From NCBI GenBank assembly GCA_037783415.1, contig JAZGTN010000044.1, positions 3,109,501 through 3,173,500 on the forward strand: a stretch of DNA of 64,000 nt, given 5' to 3'. Origin of the DNA: Leptasterias polaris (lineage: Eukaryota > Echinodermata > Asteroidea > Forcipulatida > Asteriidae). The position numbers were made by a program, and so were the translations under genes. The notes below the pieces were generated by a model. It was not told the DNA's origin. It saw only the letters and a list, made by a program, of their open reading frames with translations, and searched no databases. Positions 12,501 to 19,570 of this stretch are shown in pieces (position 1 is the first letter of the stretch; every line of letters begins with the position of its first letter).

Positions 12501-15500
12501 TATTATTTAGATAGTCCTGACATTTCAAAAGTATAGACGATGTGACCTCTGACGTCATTTGAAAATCATAACATGATGCGGCGGAACATGACTTGGACAA
12601 CAGACTTGTCAACAGAGGGCGGTTTGAATGTAAACAGAGGTCACATCGTCTATACTCTGCTCATCTTCGTGGGAGCAGTGTTTACAGAAAAAAGACATAG
12701 TGTTAAAATAATCTTATTTGGTTTTACCTGTACATCGATGTGTGTAAAGCACTGTATACTCAGTACTTTCCCGAGTCCTGTACACAAAATCCACAGGCAA
12801 ATCACTCGGTTGGGATTTGAACCCACGATCTTTGCCAATCTAGAGCAGATGTCTTATCACTAGCCCACTGAGATTTGCCCGACAGCTAGAGGCAGTTCTA
12901 AACCGTTGGTTCAAATCCCGCTCTAGTCAATTTTTCTTTGTTCAACCCAAAATCATTTAAAAATTTACCCAGTCAATTTCCCTTGTGGTTTATTATTTGA
13001 AATTTATTAATGTCTGACAATCCACCATCATGCAAAACCTAAGAACGTTGTGAGTTTCTCTGTTTTTGAAATGTTGAGTACTTTAATTTTGAAGTCATTG
13101 AACCATAATTTGGGTTCTTTTTTTCTTCCTTCCTTGGTCTCGCAGATGACTCCCATAGTTGGAGTCACTGGTACTATGTACATCATCGCATGTGTTCTAG
13201 GCACTGTACGGATCTATTCCATGGAGACCAGCTTTCAGATCATGTCGTCCGACGTTGAGATCCATCAAGGAAGCACCAAATCCAAGAAGTTGCTGGCTGA
13301 GAGAGCGTCTGTACTGGTTTCAATGGCTAAGGGACATATCGGTATCCTGACATATACCGAGGTGAGTTTCTTGATCAAAATGGCTGCCATTTTGTATGGG
13401 GCAGCAACATGAGTGTCATATCTGAGCACTCTAATAAGGGAATCAATGTGTGGTGAAGAGGTTTTAAACTAGTGGTTTAAACCTGTTTAAACCTAGACGT
13501 CGCCGAGGCCTGGTTCTTGATAATTTTACCGAGACACTTAACCATTATTGCTTCGTCCTTCGGATGGGGACGTAAAGCCGTTGGTCCCGTGCGTTGTGTA
13601 ATGCACGTAAAAGAACCCAGTGCACTTTTCGAAAAGAGAAGGGGTTCCCCCCGTTCGCCCCGGTGTTCATTACGGATCCGCCTTTTAAAACTCAACCCGA
13701 GTGAGCCTTCTGTTCACTCGGGTTGGAAAACATCCTTTTCAGAAAGAAGGCCTGGGAGATTAAGATTCTTATCACCGCTAATCCTATTATAATCATCTTG
13801 GGAAGGTGGACAGTAGCCCTGCCTAAAGAATTCAGTCATATTTTGTAAAGCAAAGTTTCACAATCTGAGTAAAAAACATTGTTAAAATAATATCCTGCGA
13901 AAACTGTTACCTTATTTTCTTTTTTGAACCGTGAAAATTAACCCCAAAACGGCCGAGAACGATCTTTTAACTGGAGTTTGTTTTGATGTCCGGTGTGCAA
14001 GTCTTATACGTGCGCATTGATAACTATCGGCTTTAACTGTAGTCCGTCTAGCTAACCATGTAGGACCTTGTTCTCTGCTCCAATGGTTAATTTAGAAGTG
14101 TTACCAACCGTTGGTAGACTTCAAACTTTATAGTAAAAATACACGAAAACAAAGTGGTTGACAGAAATTACCATCTTTTAAGTTTGAAATGTTACTATTG
14201 TTGATTCGTTGTTTTGGCTAGACAGTATACAGCAACGATCACAGTGGCGGATTTTTATTGGTGTGATTAGTCTCGAGCGCGTACTCCATTTTGTAGCACG
14301 GATTACGCATGTGGGATTGAGCGAGCGATCAACGTGCTTGCTCTTTTGGGGTCGAGAATGAGCATGGTTTCGCTGGTACCCGTCTTTGGAAAAAGGTGCA
14401 CGTGGCATCGAAGGGAAACAGTTAACTGGCCATGTGCGCTTTTCTCAATCGTTCGTGGCACACAAGAAAGGAATTTGTTGTTTTCTGTATGTGATCGTGA
14501 TTGATATCAGCGCCCGGGACGACGTAGATCAAAGACACACACGAAGAAAGCATTACTGATGGATTATAAATTACGTTGGCCAAGGCACTGGACAGAGACT
14601 GTGATACTGATAGTATGACCGTTTGTTACGGTCAATGAAAGAAAGGTATTCAAAAATTGAAAAGCGTTTCGGGCGGAAAAAAATGAGCTCGGCCTTTTTG
14701 CCGCCGTATCGGCCAAAAAAAATTGCGTATCGGGCCGATACGCTAGCTTGTACGTGGGGAGAACCCTGTATGACCTCAAACGCGTCAACGTTCCGTTTGC
14801 CAACGCAATCTCTTCTCTGCGAAATCGGTATTTGTACTTCGACAAAGTCAACAAAAGTTTAACAAAGCTTTGAGAAACGCAGCTTGAAAGTGGAACTTAA
14901 TTGTGTATTTTCCACAGACTGTCTTTCGGAATGACAAATTTTTACCGGAATACTTGGCACTTGGCGGACAATAAATTACCAAAAAGCTGTCCAAAATTTG
15001 TTGTCAAAATGCACATAACGTAACTACACACCTGTCCAATTCTACAGATTTGTGATTTCAGAATTATAGAATAACTCACTTGAAAAAAGTGGGGAATTAA
15101 TTGTTGTGCTGTTTAGTAAATTAGTATTATGTAGAATATTATTAGAAAGACAAACAGACATCCTGTTGGTAAAGCATAATTTCAATCAAAGGAAATGATT
15201 TTGATGGAAATGAAAAATGACTAAATTGTCACTATTGAGAGAAGATACAAATAAAAAACTTCACAAGCTTGTTCTTATTGTTTTTTTCTTATCAGGGTTG
15301 CCTTTTTCTACAAGCTACATGTTGTATTATCAATCATGTTAAATATAACAGGGAGGTCTAGAAACCATGTTAAAACAATAGTGCACTTTATGTGTACATG
15401 AAAATGCATTGAAATAGTTCCGGCAATAATGAAGCTGGGTGAGTGAATGTTTATTTACTGGATTAGGGGGATTATCTCAGTGGGGAAGAGGAAGTTTGTT

Positions 15501-18500
15501 TACTTAAAGACTCCCCACAGAGGTTGAAAAGGATGTGTGAAAACTGCCAAGATTTTTAAAGGGCCGGATTCGTCATGTCCTGGTTTGATTGGCTGCATAT
15601 TGCGCTACAGCACCTTGTAAACCATTACATGGTGCTAAGTAAAGGAACAGGTCTCAAACTTTAAAAAAGTAGCTCCACATAATACATTGCAAGAAAATAC
15701 TGACTGCTGAAGCGACTTGAGCGTCACTGAGTGACGGATATGAGCGCTATATAAGAAGTCACTATTATTATATTATATTATTAAAAAACAATTTTTTTTG
15801 TCTTGCTATATTTTCCAGAAATACAACTCCGTTGACATCTTGCAGTTTGTTGACTATAGTTCAGTTAACGTAAGACGGAGCATCTACGAGGCTTTCTTGG
15901 ACGGGTAAATATTCCTCAAAGGAAACATTTTTAACAGCAATGTGAAGGAAAAAATTAGATACCCGCTCAAGTTTTCAAGCTCACATGAAATGCTTAATTC
16001 ACTTTGATCATTCGGCTGAACTCTAATACTTTTTGTATTTTTAAATTTTGTGTAATGTGTTGCTTTTCCATAGTGGTCTTAAATCTGGCTTAAGTGTCAT
16101 GGCCGAGTGGTTAAGAGCATCGGATTCAAGTTCTGGTGGTTTAGTCATCGGGGTGTGGGTTCGAGTCCCGGTCATGACGCTTGTGTCCTTGAGCAAGACA
16201 CTTTGCTATAATTGCTTCTCTTCACCCAGGGGTATAAATGGGTACCTGCAAGGGTAGAGGTTGATATTGTGTTTGAAAAAGCCTTCGGAGCGCCATCACG
16301 GCAGCCCGGGCTGTATACTCCCCAGGGAGCTGAGAAAGATTAAAGGAATGTTATTGGCCCAATGACCAGGGCACTAATGTAAAGCGCATTGAGACGTTAT
16401 TGTGAAATGCGCTATATAAGAACTGGTTATTATTATTATTATTATTATTAAGTTAAGTTTAGTTTCATTTTGTTTTTTGATCCCTTACCAATGTGTAATG
16501 AGCACTGTATGCTCTGTGCTTCCCCCCCCCAAAAAAAAAAAATAATCCACAGGCATACTATCAGGGCCCAATTTCATGGCTCTGCTTACCGCCGAATTCT
16601 GCGCTTGCAATCACCGTTCTCCGCTAACTGTGCAAGCGCCAAATTTCTAAGTGTAGAATGCCGAGTAACGTGGACTAAGCAATCGCACAAGCTAAAATTC
16701 CCTGCTTAACCATGAAATACACTTGACGTAAGCGTGGAATTCCCTGCTTCCGTAAGCGCCGATTCTTTGCTTGCGGTAAGCAGAGCCAGTGAAATTGGGC
16801 CCAGGTGTGTATAATCCCCGATACAATGATTTCATCTATAAACTGTTGCAGTACCCTTGTCAAACCTCTTGTCACCAGGCATGCTCAGTGGTCTAGTGGT
16901 AATAAATCTGCCCTAGAATGGCGAGGGTCATTGGTTCGAATCCCAATCTAGTCGTGTGCCTGTGGATTTGTTTCCGTAGTACTCAGGAAAGCACCGAGTA
17001 TACAGCGCTTATCACTTATTGGTGTAAGGATAGAAGAAATAAATATGCATTTTCTTTATCCAAGATGCAACTATTGTATCTATTACATTTATTTTGTTGG
17101 CCATTCCAAAGGTATTGGGTAAACTCTGTTATTTTGTTGGCCATTCCAAAGGTATTGGGTAAACTCTGTTATTTTGTTGGCCATTCCAAAGGTATTGGGT
17201 AAACTCTGTTATTTTGTTGGCCATTCCAAAGGTATTGGGTAAACTCTGTATATCATAGTTGAGAGCCAGGGCTCGAATTTGAGGTAAAATTCCACAAGAC
17301 CGCAGGGCTTTTAGCTAGAAAACTTTAGAGGACTAAAATTTCTTTTACAAGACCAGAATCTTAATGAGAAAGAACTTTCTACAGAGTTTAACATGTAAAC
17401 TGTTTTTATTTGAACAATTTATCTCATTTGTCTTATGGGTATTACGTATACTTTGATGCTAAAAAGAATTGAAGCATATTCATCAGACTGGGCTCAAAGT
17501 CAACATTTGAACATCATTTCCTTTTTTATTAAAGATATTACACAGTGAGTTTTATTCAATTGAAAAACACAAGATCATCGAGCTTGTGCAGTCATGAGTT
17601 TACTGGCCCAGGGCTAAAATCGGTGGACTCAGGCCAGTGGTCCAGTTTAAACTTTGCTTCTTTACTTATGAGAAAATCTTGACGTTTCATCCACACAGAA
17701 AGAAACAGAAGCCAATAGTGCCCTACGAGCAGCAGCATCATTACAGGATATGGGCCATGGACAGCGACACCCATCGCAATGTGGAGCTCTTCATGCGTAG
17801 ACTGGTGCTCCAGCTGGCCGACATTGCCGTCTATGTATCGGAAGGCTTGGAGATAGACAAGGATCAGCTGCAGCAGTTCTGGAATGAGGATAAGATATCG
17901 GCAGAGAGTAATCTGCTTCAAAGAATTCTGGTAAGATTGGGAAAGGAGAAGTAGTTTCTAGAAACTAATCGTTAAGACAAATCTCAAGACAGGTTCCTTT
18001 CTTTTTTAAGAGCCACTACTTCTTACAATAATAGATCAAGGCATCTGCTCTAGCATATGATAGGTCCAGGGCTCAACTCCCACATTGGTTGCCTGTGGAT
18101 TTGTTTTCTGGCTGCGCTCAGAAAACACGAGCAATTTAAAATCATACGTTTTTAAAAGACAGGAACATTTTCAAATGAAAGGTATCTTGAGCCCTTTTCA
18201 CACTACTTTATTCCCCGTGGGCAACCCCGTGGAATAACGGTCGGCCTGTTCACACTATGATCGCTTTACCCCCTGTCTGCCCCCTGTCTGCCACCTGTCT
18301 GCCACGGCAAGTGGGCATACCCCGGGGAATAGCCACCCCTGCTCCGGAGTAGGGGTAAGCGGTAAAACCCTGGGGTATTCTTGAAACATGCAACAGGAAC
18401 CCCGTGGAATAGGGACCTAGGCGGGGATAGGGTGAAAGTGCGCCGGGGTAACCGTAGGGTAAACAAAAAAAACGGGGCCTCCCTGGGGCTGTATTCCACG

Positions 18501-18923
18501 GGGGTAAGAGATGCAGTGTGAAAAGGGCTTTTGATGGAGCAAGGAATGCGCTTTTTGTATTACAGTAGTAACTTGTGGCAATGATATTTTCAAAGCCGGG
18601 GAAATTATTACTCAAGAAGCTCCAAAAAAGTTTTGAAAAAATAATAACACGGGTGGGCACGGAATTTTTTTTAAATATCAACATGAATTGGTTTTAAAAA
18701 AATATAATAATAATTATTATAACAATAATAGGAGGTTCCAGGTCTAGGGGTCTAAGGGGGATCCCAGGCCGCCAATCCTCTTTTCAGGAATTTGCACATA
18801 CATCAAATCTCATCCCTGCTGCTAAACTCTCCAACCAAATCCATCCGAAATGCTTTCCAGGCCATCCGGCGGGATGGCGCTCTAGATGAGATACGGATCC
18901 TTCTTATTCAGGAAGTTGGGTAA
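399..18923 (+). CDS. WD40-repeat (beta-propeller) protein, 3' part of a 15-exon gene, 5' end outside the window
   Basis: Fifteen exons join to 2013 nt, exactly 671 codons including the TAA at 18921-18923. Each exon has AG before it and GT after it (the first begins after AG at 397-398), and every donor phase matches the next acceptor phase. WD-type blades are visible: residues about 10-50 (SPNQKHVALGCLRGDVYVYN), about 58-85 (IAWSVDGSRLITVNETG then ILQLWSM), about 147-170 (VFHPLHTLLATQNGDILKCD), about 215-245 (GNMVSMDTSGMICVWESN) and a later pair around MTPIVGVTGTMYIIACVLG then VRIYSM. A lysine/glutamate-rich, probably helical segment (KALAEKKASKQERQVAGEKA) separates the two propeller-like parts, and the C-terminal 150 residues look helical with no WD signature. 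WD propellers are protein-interaction platforms; I do not recognise the ortholog, so partners and pathway are unknown. There is no signal peptide or membrane segment in the part seen, so an intracellular location is inferred. Confidence 0.85.
604..770 (+). repeat. tRNA-headed SINE fragment, tail type B
   Basis: It contains a B-box-like GTGGGTTTGAGTCC and the family phrase GACACTTGTGTCCTTAAGCA. The tail then continues TGCTGCGTCCTTTGGATGGG, which differs from the tail of the SINEs at 1694 or 7436. The A-box half is degraded. Confidence 0.65.
780..937 (-). repeat. Partial GGGCCCAATTTCA hairpin element
   Basis: It matches parts of 16564-16802, including GGCGGTAAGCAGAGCCATGA near the right end and GAGAACGGTGATCGCAAGCG. 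It ends at an imperfect AATTAGGCCCC. Confidence 0.6.
1147..1398. repeat. TTAA-flanked hairpin MITE
   Basis: The ends TTAAAGGGACACGTTGCCTT and its complement at 1376-1398 are long imperfect inverted repeats. The inner arms also pair (AACCGTTTGTTATGAGATGC with GCATTTTATAACAAACGGTT), so the whole 250 bp could fold into one hairpin. TTAA is at both ends. The class is inferred from TTAA as piggyBac-like and non-autonomous. Confidence 0.8.
1395..1581. repeat. TTAA-flanked MITE with GCCCTGTTCATACTTCCTGC ends
   Basis: The left end GCCCTGTTCATACTTCCTGC is the inverse of GCAGGAAGTATGAACCGGGC on the right, with TTAA outside each. It begins in the same TTAA that ends the previous element. Confidence 0.82.
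1694..2036 (+). repeat. Full-length tRNA-headed SINE, tail type A
   Basis: The head begins GTGTCATGGCCGAGCGGTTT (A box at about 1700-1712) and has a B box GGTTCGAATCC at 1758-1768. The body is TTCACCCAGGGGTATAAATG and CTGTATACTCCCCAGGGAGC, with the end GCGCTATATAAGAACTAG and TTATTATT. It is a SINE and not a functional tRNA gene. Confidence 0.88.
2085..2224 (+). CDS. WD40 gene, exon b
   Basis: It begins after ttgatttcag in phase 1 and ends in phase 0 before gtaaca. It encodes DVYVYNMTSKNPIPVRTL, then AVIDIAWSVDGSRLITVNET. The latter is a typical WD blade with a hydrophobic-x-W-S-x-D-G-x-x-L pattern. Confidence 0.88.
2860..3016 (+). CDS. WD40 gene, exon c
   Basis: It begins after gactttttag and ends in phase 1 before gtagta. 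It completes a blade with GILQLWSM, then gives an acidic linker (SDKDIKDLELKPEPGLAKSA) and a strand-like LTHLLTLDADKSDFNFKEG. Confidence 0.88.
3030..3380. repeat. CCAATTGGA-rich degenerate simple repeat
   Basis: The stretch is packed with CCAATTGG and its half-sites CCAACT and CCAATT (for example 3055-3062 and 3355-3368). It behaves as a self-complementary degenerate repeat with no fixed unit length. No coding signal is seen. Confidence 0.7.
3936..4291 (+). repeat. tRNA-headed SINE, tail type A
   Basis: The head is GTGTCGTGGCCGAGTGGATA and the B box GGTTCGAGTCC is at about 4011-4021. The body matches 1694-2036. It ends GGTGCTTTATAAATGCTTGA then ATTATTATTATT. Confidence 0.87.
4340..4428 (+). 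CDS. WD40 gene, exon d
   Basis: A short exon between tcatcccag and gtaggaa, entering in phase 1 and leaving in phase 0. It reads PLHETGAQAAAVSPAMAVFH then PLHTLLATQ, which fits a propeller strand. It is too short to stand alone; the matching phases on both sides are the main support. Confidence 0.8.
4600..5203 (+). repeat. Minisatellite of about 67-bp units that contain a 3' splice-site-like motif
   Basis: About ten units are present, more diverged at the 5' end. Each has GTAGTTGGCCTACAGAATG or a variant followed by TTTGTACTTCATTTTCATTT. The motif appears near 4607, 4678, 4746, 4814, 4879, 4948, 5015 and 5079, a mutated copy near 5140, and the last copy at 5192-5203 is the real acceptor of the exon at 5204. 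Confidence 0.85.
5204..5284 (+). CDS. WD40 gene, exon e
   Basis: 27 codons in phase 0/0, beginning NGDILKCD and continuing the blade of the previous exon. Its acceptor, ttggtctgcag, is the last copy of a motif repeated about ten times in the intron just upstream (see the minisatellite at 4600-5203). The donor is gtatgc. Confidence 0.8.
5798..6308 (+). repeat. Possible non-LTR retrotransposon 3' remnant
   Basis: It is a T-rich stretch without introns that ends AAAATAAATGAATAAATAAA, the tail form common at LINE 3' ends. No reverse transcriptase motif is visible, so the class is a guess. Confidence 0.35.
6342..6502 (+). CDS. WD40 gene, exon f
   Basis: Acceptor ccatcttacag, phase 0 in and phase 2 out, donor gtaaaa. 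It encodes TVVESRRNFIGQEVPTELFR and a blade, GNMVSMDTSGMICVWESN, with the final VW of a WD repeat. Confidence 0.88.
6560..6745 (+). repeat. Possible LINE 3' end fragment
   Basis: It ends GTGAAGCGCCATAGAGCATT then AAAAATAAATTATTAT, with a snapback-like GCGCCATAGAGC and A/T repeats. It is similar in kind to 12360-12510. Confidence 0.35.
7258..7357 (+). CDS. WD40 gene, exon g
   Basis: Acceptor tgtttctag, phase 2 in and phase 0 out, donor gtatgt. It encodes ETWSHFGWFEPSAKYYLELA then ERVYSPRTNDVPK, rich in aromatic residues and leaving the first propeller. Confidence 0.87.
7436..7782 (+). repeat. tRNA-headed SINE, tail type A
   Basis: The head is GTGTCGTGGCCGAGCGGATA and the B box GGTTCGAGTCC is at about 7491-7501. 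The body is CTGTATACTCCCCAGGGAGC, then GCGTCACTGAGTGACGGACC, and the end is GCGCTATATAAGAAGCC plus ATTATTATTATT. Its 3' part GAGCGTCACTGAGTGACGGA also occurs alone at 15718. Confidence 0.87.
8193..8339 (+). CDS. WD40 gene, exon h
   Basis: Acceptor gaacattttag, phase 0/0, donor gtaggg. It encodes a charged stretch (DKALAEKKASKQERQVAGEK) that looks helical, then NMEVLWHREVDTRSNTE. It probably links two propeller halves. Confidence 0.87.
8733..9110 (+). repeat. tRNA-headed SINE with a third, different body and A-rich tail (type C)
   Basis: The same head (GTGTCTTGGCCGAGCGGTCT, B box GGTTCGATACC) is joined after ATAATTGCTTCGAAAAAGTT to an unrelated body (GGCTCCTTGTGGATGATACC, GAAGTGGCCGTCTGTGGCCT) ending in runs of A at about 9091-9110. 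Confidence 0.72.
9116..9385 (+). repeat. tRNA-headed SINE fragment, tail type B
   Basis: It has a B-box half (GTGGGTTTGAGTCCCGGTCT) followed by GTGTTGTGTAATACTTATTA and AAAGAACCCAGTTGCACTTA. It ends with ACAAGGTGCTATATATAAAT. The same tail occurs at 13528 and, as an end fragment, at 15545-15650. Confidence 0.65.
9386..9725 (+). repeat. Structured repeat with several perfect hairpins, class unknown
   Basis: Three hairpins occur in a row: ACCATGGAGGT ... ACCTCCATGGT (about 9429-9460), CAGTTCT-GAAA-AGAACTG at 9578-9595, and CTACCT-gggcgga-AGGTAG at 9612-9630. The first hairpin motif recurs in variant form near 29501 and 49312, so this looks like part of a dispersed, RNA-structured element. I do not recognise the family. 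Confidence 0.45.
9760..9879 (+). CDS. WD40 gene, exon i
   Basis: Acceptor ttcaactcag, 40 codons in phase 0/0, donor gtaagt. It reads LQIFCLRKVQDAGSIFHGVV then RQSSTAQLLKHYTYYCKPAK. Confidence 0.86.
9930..10273. repeat. Copy of the GGGTGTGTACAACATTGGTAA element
   Basis: The left end TGTACAACATTGGCAACTGT pairs with the right end CCAATGTTGTACACACCC. The interior (TTTCACTGTTTTCAAACATC) matches the copies at 11928 and 19571. The left TTAA is not preserved. Confidence 0.8.
10476..10800 (+). repeat. 161-bp tandem duplication with TG microsatellite borders
   Basis: TGAGTAGGTAACCACATTCA occurs at 10481 and 10642, 161 bp apart, and the rest of the unit matches almost perfectly. Within each copy the phrase GGTCCACGGTTGCTATCACA occurs twice. 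A (TG)n run follows at 10793-10817. Confidence 0.88.
10961..11051 (+). CDS. WD40 gene, exon j
   Basis: Acceptor tacctttcag, phase 0 in and phase 1 out, donor gtaagt. It reads NFCSQVLKVQQSPCGMKLVF then MILFPAFPPK, with the S-P-x-G turn common in WD blades. Confidence 0.84.
11246..11320 (+). repeat. tRNA-like SINE head fragment
   Basis: TTGGTGTAGTGGTATCTTTC resembles a tRNA A-box half and CAGTTCAAATTCTGCTGG a degraded B-box half. The spacing fits a tRNA, but the stem pairing is poor. Confidence 0.4.
11749..11876 (+). CDS. WD40 gene, exon k
   Basis: Acceptor tggtactacag, phase 1 in and phase 0 out, donor gtgagt. It encodes PHISFVALDMSDMKVVRDTR then LTEDEHNRCLNENVCSFG. A TTAA-flanked repeat starts only about 50 bp into the following intron. 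Confidence 0.87.
11928..12284. repeat. TTAA-flanked MITE, GGGTGTGTACAACATTGGTAA family
   Basis: TTAA AGGGTGTGTACAACATTG at the left is inverted as CCAATGTTGTACACACCC TTTAA at the right. It is the same family as 9930, 19571 and (more diverged) 21052 and 22681. Confidence 0.88.
12360..12512 (+). repeat. LINE-like 3' end fragment sharing its end with the SINE tail
   Basis: A T-rich stretch ends GTATAGCGCCTTATAAATGC then TTTGTATTATTTATTATT. The terminal part closely matches the end of the SINE at 3936 (GGTGCTTTATAAATGCTTGA, ATTATTATT). Confidence 0.5.
12730..12880 (-). repeat. tRNA-like SINE (second family), reverse orientation
   Basis: Read on the minus strand it has CAGTGGGCTAGTGATAAG (A box), GGTTCAAATCC (B box) and GCCTGTGGATTTTGTGTAC, the same layout as the forward copy at 16877. 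Confidence 0.65.
12890..13010 (+). repeat. tRNA-like SINE (third family) with TCCCTTGTGGTTTATTA end
   Basis: A B-box-like GGTTCAAATCCCGCTCTAGT is followed by TTTGTTCAACCCAAAATCAT and GTCAATTTCCCTTGTGGTTT. The same phrases occur inverted near 22390-22490 and 53505-53660. Confidence 0.55.
13146..13361 (+). CDS. WD40 gene, exon l
   Basis: Acceptor ttggtctcgcag, 72 codons in phase 0/0, donor gtgagt. It contains MTPIVGVTGTMYIIACVLGT and VRIYSMETSFQIMSSDVEIH (strand-rich, blade-like), then a basic stretch STKSKKLLAERASVLVSMAK. Confidence 0.88.
13528..13660 (+). repeat. SINE tail type B fragment
   Basis: ATTGCTTCGTCCTTCGGATG, then GTCCCGTGCGTTGTGTAATG and AAAAGAACCCAGTGCACTTT. It has no A or B box. 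Confidence 0.6.
15708..15785 (+). repeat. SINE tail type A fragment
   Basis: GAGCGTCACTGAGTGACGGA then GCGCTATATAAGAAGTCA and ATTATTATATTATATTATTA. It matches the last 65 bp of the SINE at 7436. Confidence 0.65.
15819..15904 (+). CDS. WD40 gene, exon m
   Basis: Acceptor tattttccag, phase 0 in and phase 2 out, donor gtaaat. It reads KYNSVDILQFVDYSSVNVRR then SIYEAFLDG. Confidence 0.84.
16093..16449 (+). repeat. Full-length tRNA-headed SINE, tail type A
   Basis: The head is GTGTCATGGCCGAGTGGTTA and the B box GGTTCGAGTCC is at about 16159-16169. The body is very close to 1694-2036, with the same ATCGGxGTGTGGGTTCGA insertion. It ends CGCTATATAAGAACTGG and (TTA)n. Confidence 0.88.
16564..16802. 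repeat. MITE with GGGCCCAATTTCATGGCTCT inverted ends
   Basis: The left arm is GGGCCCAATTTCATGGCTCT and GCTTACCG. The right arm is its complement GCGGTAAGCAGAGCC then AGTGAAATTGGGCCC, with one inserted base. The interior is rich in CTTGCG/CGCAAG motifs. Confidence 0.85.
16877..17025 (+). repeat. tRNA-like SINE (second family)
   Basis: CTCAGTGGTCTAGTGGTAAT (A box), GGTTCGAATCC (B box at about 16932), then GTGCCTGTGGATTTGTTTCC. It is the forward counterpart of 12730-12880; another fragment lies at about 18025-18135. Confidence 0.7.
17091..17249 (+). repeat. 40-bp tandem repeat, four identical copies
   Basis: Units start at 17091, 17131, 17171 and 17211, each beginning ATTTTGTTGGCCATTCCAAA. Perfect identity implies recent expansion. 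Confidence 0.93.
17699..17930 (+). CDS. WD40 gene, exon n
   Basis: Acceptor catccacacag, phase 2 in and phase 0 out, donor gtaaga. The encoded segment includes RIWAMDSDTHRNVELFMRRL and LADIAVYVSEGLEIDKDQLQ. It is amphipathic and probably alpha-helical; no domain family is recognised. Confidence 0.88.
18025..18135 (+). repeat. tRNA-like SINE (second family) fragment
   Basis: GGCATCTGCTCTAGCATATG, then a B-box-like GGCTCAACTCCC and TTGCCTGTGGATTTGTTTTC. The A box is degraded. Confidence 0.45.
18190..18529. repeat. GC-rich MITE with AGCCCTTTTCACACT inverted ends
   Basis: AGCCCTTTTCACACT at 18190 is inverted as AGTGTGAAAAGGGCT at 18515-18529. The interior repeats CCCCGTGGAATA and its complement many times and is much richer in G+C than the surroundings. 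Confidence 0.82.
18768..18923 (+). CDS. WD40 gene, terminal exon
   Basis: The only frame that stays open past 18870 needs an acceptor at gatcccag (18761-18767), which keeps phase 0 with the previous exon. The closer, better-looking acceptor ctcttttcag (18787) would put the frame out and stop at TGA in 'tctagatga'. The exon reads AANPLFRNLHIHQISSLLLN, then SIRNAFQAIRRDGALDEIRI, and ends in QEVG-stop. The weak pyrimidine tract and a partial match of 18731-18818 to 47420-47504 make the exon's left edge the least certain joint in the gene. Confidence 0.68.
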   Translation, partial: AANPLFRNLHIHQISSLLLNSPTKSIRNAFQAIRRDGALDEIRILLIQEVG

Positions 18924-19145
18924 AAGGGAAATTATGTAATCAACCAAACTTTTCGGATATATTTACACAGACACTGAGGGATGTGTTGCCTGGTCAATCG
19001 GTCAAAGGTATATCCCATTTGTTTTTTTGTTTTTATTAAACGAAAAAAGGAAAGAGAAATTTTATCTGAATTCTGATTTTTTTTTTTTTGATTGATGAAA
19101 ACAGTTGTGTTTTTACTTTGAAATAAAGAAATCCTGCTCTTTGAT
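18924..19145 (+). other. Probable 3' UTR of the WD40 gene
   Basis: The stretch follows the TAA at 18921 and ends shortly after the AATAAA at 19122. It includes a T-rich run at 19078-19090. The end point is an estimate. Confidence 0.5.
19122..19127 (+). terminator. Poly(A) signal AATAAA
   Basis: A canonical hexamer about 200 bp after the WD40 stop codon. It is followed by a T/G-rich stretch (19140-19185) that could be the downstream element. Confidence 0.55.
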
Positions 19146-19570
19146 CTACTTCTCTAGCATATTTTTGTTGGCGTTGAGGGCAGTGTTTACTAAGTCAATA
19201 TCGTGGGAAAATCTTTACATTTCTTTCTCACCCACCGTGTGAAGCTTCAACTCACTATTAAGCCTTTTACCTCTGGTTTGAATATTGTTTTGGACTGAAG
19301 CCTTGCATGTGGATTTGGGGTTTTCATTTCCTACCTGATTGCGTGGATTTCCCCCGGTTGAGGTTTTCCTCCAACATTTTAAGCTGAGGTTTCTTCTCTT
19401 CACAGGTATCTTCAGGCCTGTGAGTTTCAGTGCAGGGCACTTTAGAGAAATCTTTATTTTCATAACCAAACCAGAAGGATATACAAAAACTAAAACAACA
19501 AATTCACCAATGTCAGTGTTAATACCATCAAGAACAAGAGATCTTAATATTGTGGTGGACTTTTCACCAG

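Larger units (their letters stand above)
13362..15818. other. WD40-gene intron
   Basis: Besides a tail-B SINE fragment (13528-13660) and SINE end fragments near 15545-15775, the stretch 13850-15500 shows no repeat I recognise. The part 14240-14860 is more CpG-rich than its surroundings but has no convincing exon. Confidence 0.5.

Noticed and set aside
14564..14862. Overlapping open frames on both strands in a CpG-richer stretch
   Set aside because: No splice sites in matching phase with the WD40 exons and no recognisable motif; the stretch lies inside an intron.
17091..17249. CRISPR-like or regulatory repeat array
   Set aside because: Four identical 40-bp units without spacers: a plain tandem repeat.
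18250..18684. 144-codon minus-strand open frame
   Set aside because: It lies inside the GC-rich inverted-repeat element; its proline/glycine-rich product only mirrors the repeated CCCCGTGGAATA blocks.
18788..18893. Acceptor ctcttttcag at 18787 for the WD40 terminal exon
   Set aside because: It has a better pyrimidine tract, but in the phase left by exon n the frame stops at TGA after 33 codons, in a frame with unlikely composition; 18768 keeps the long frame.
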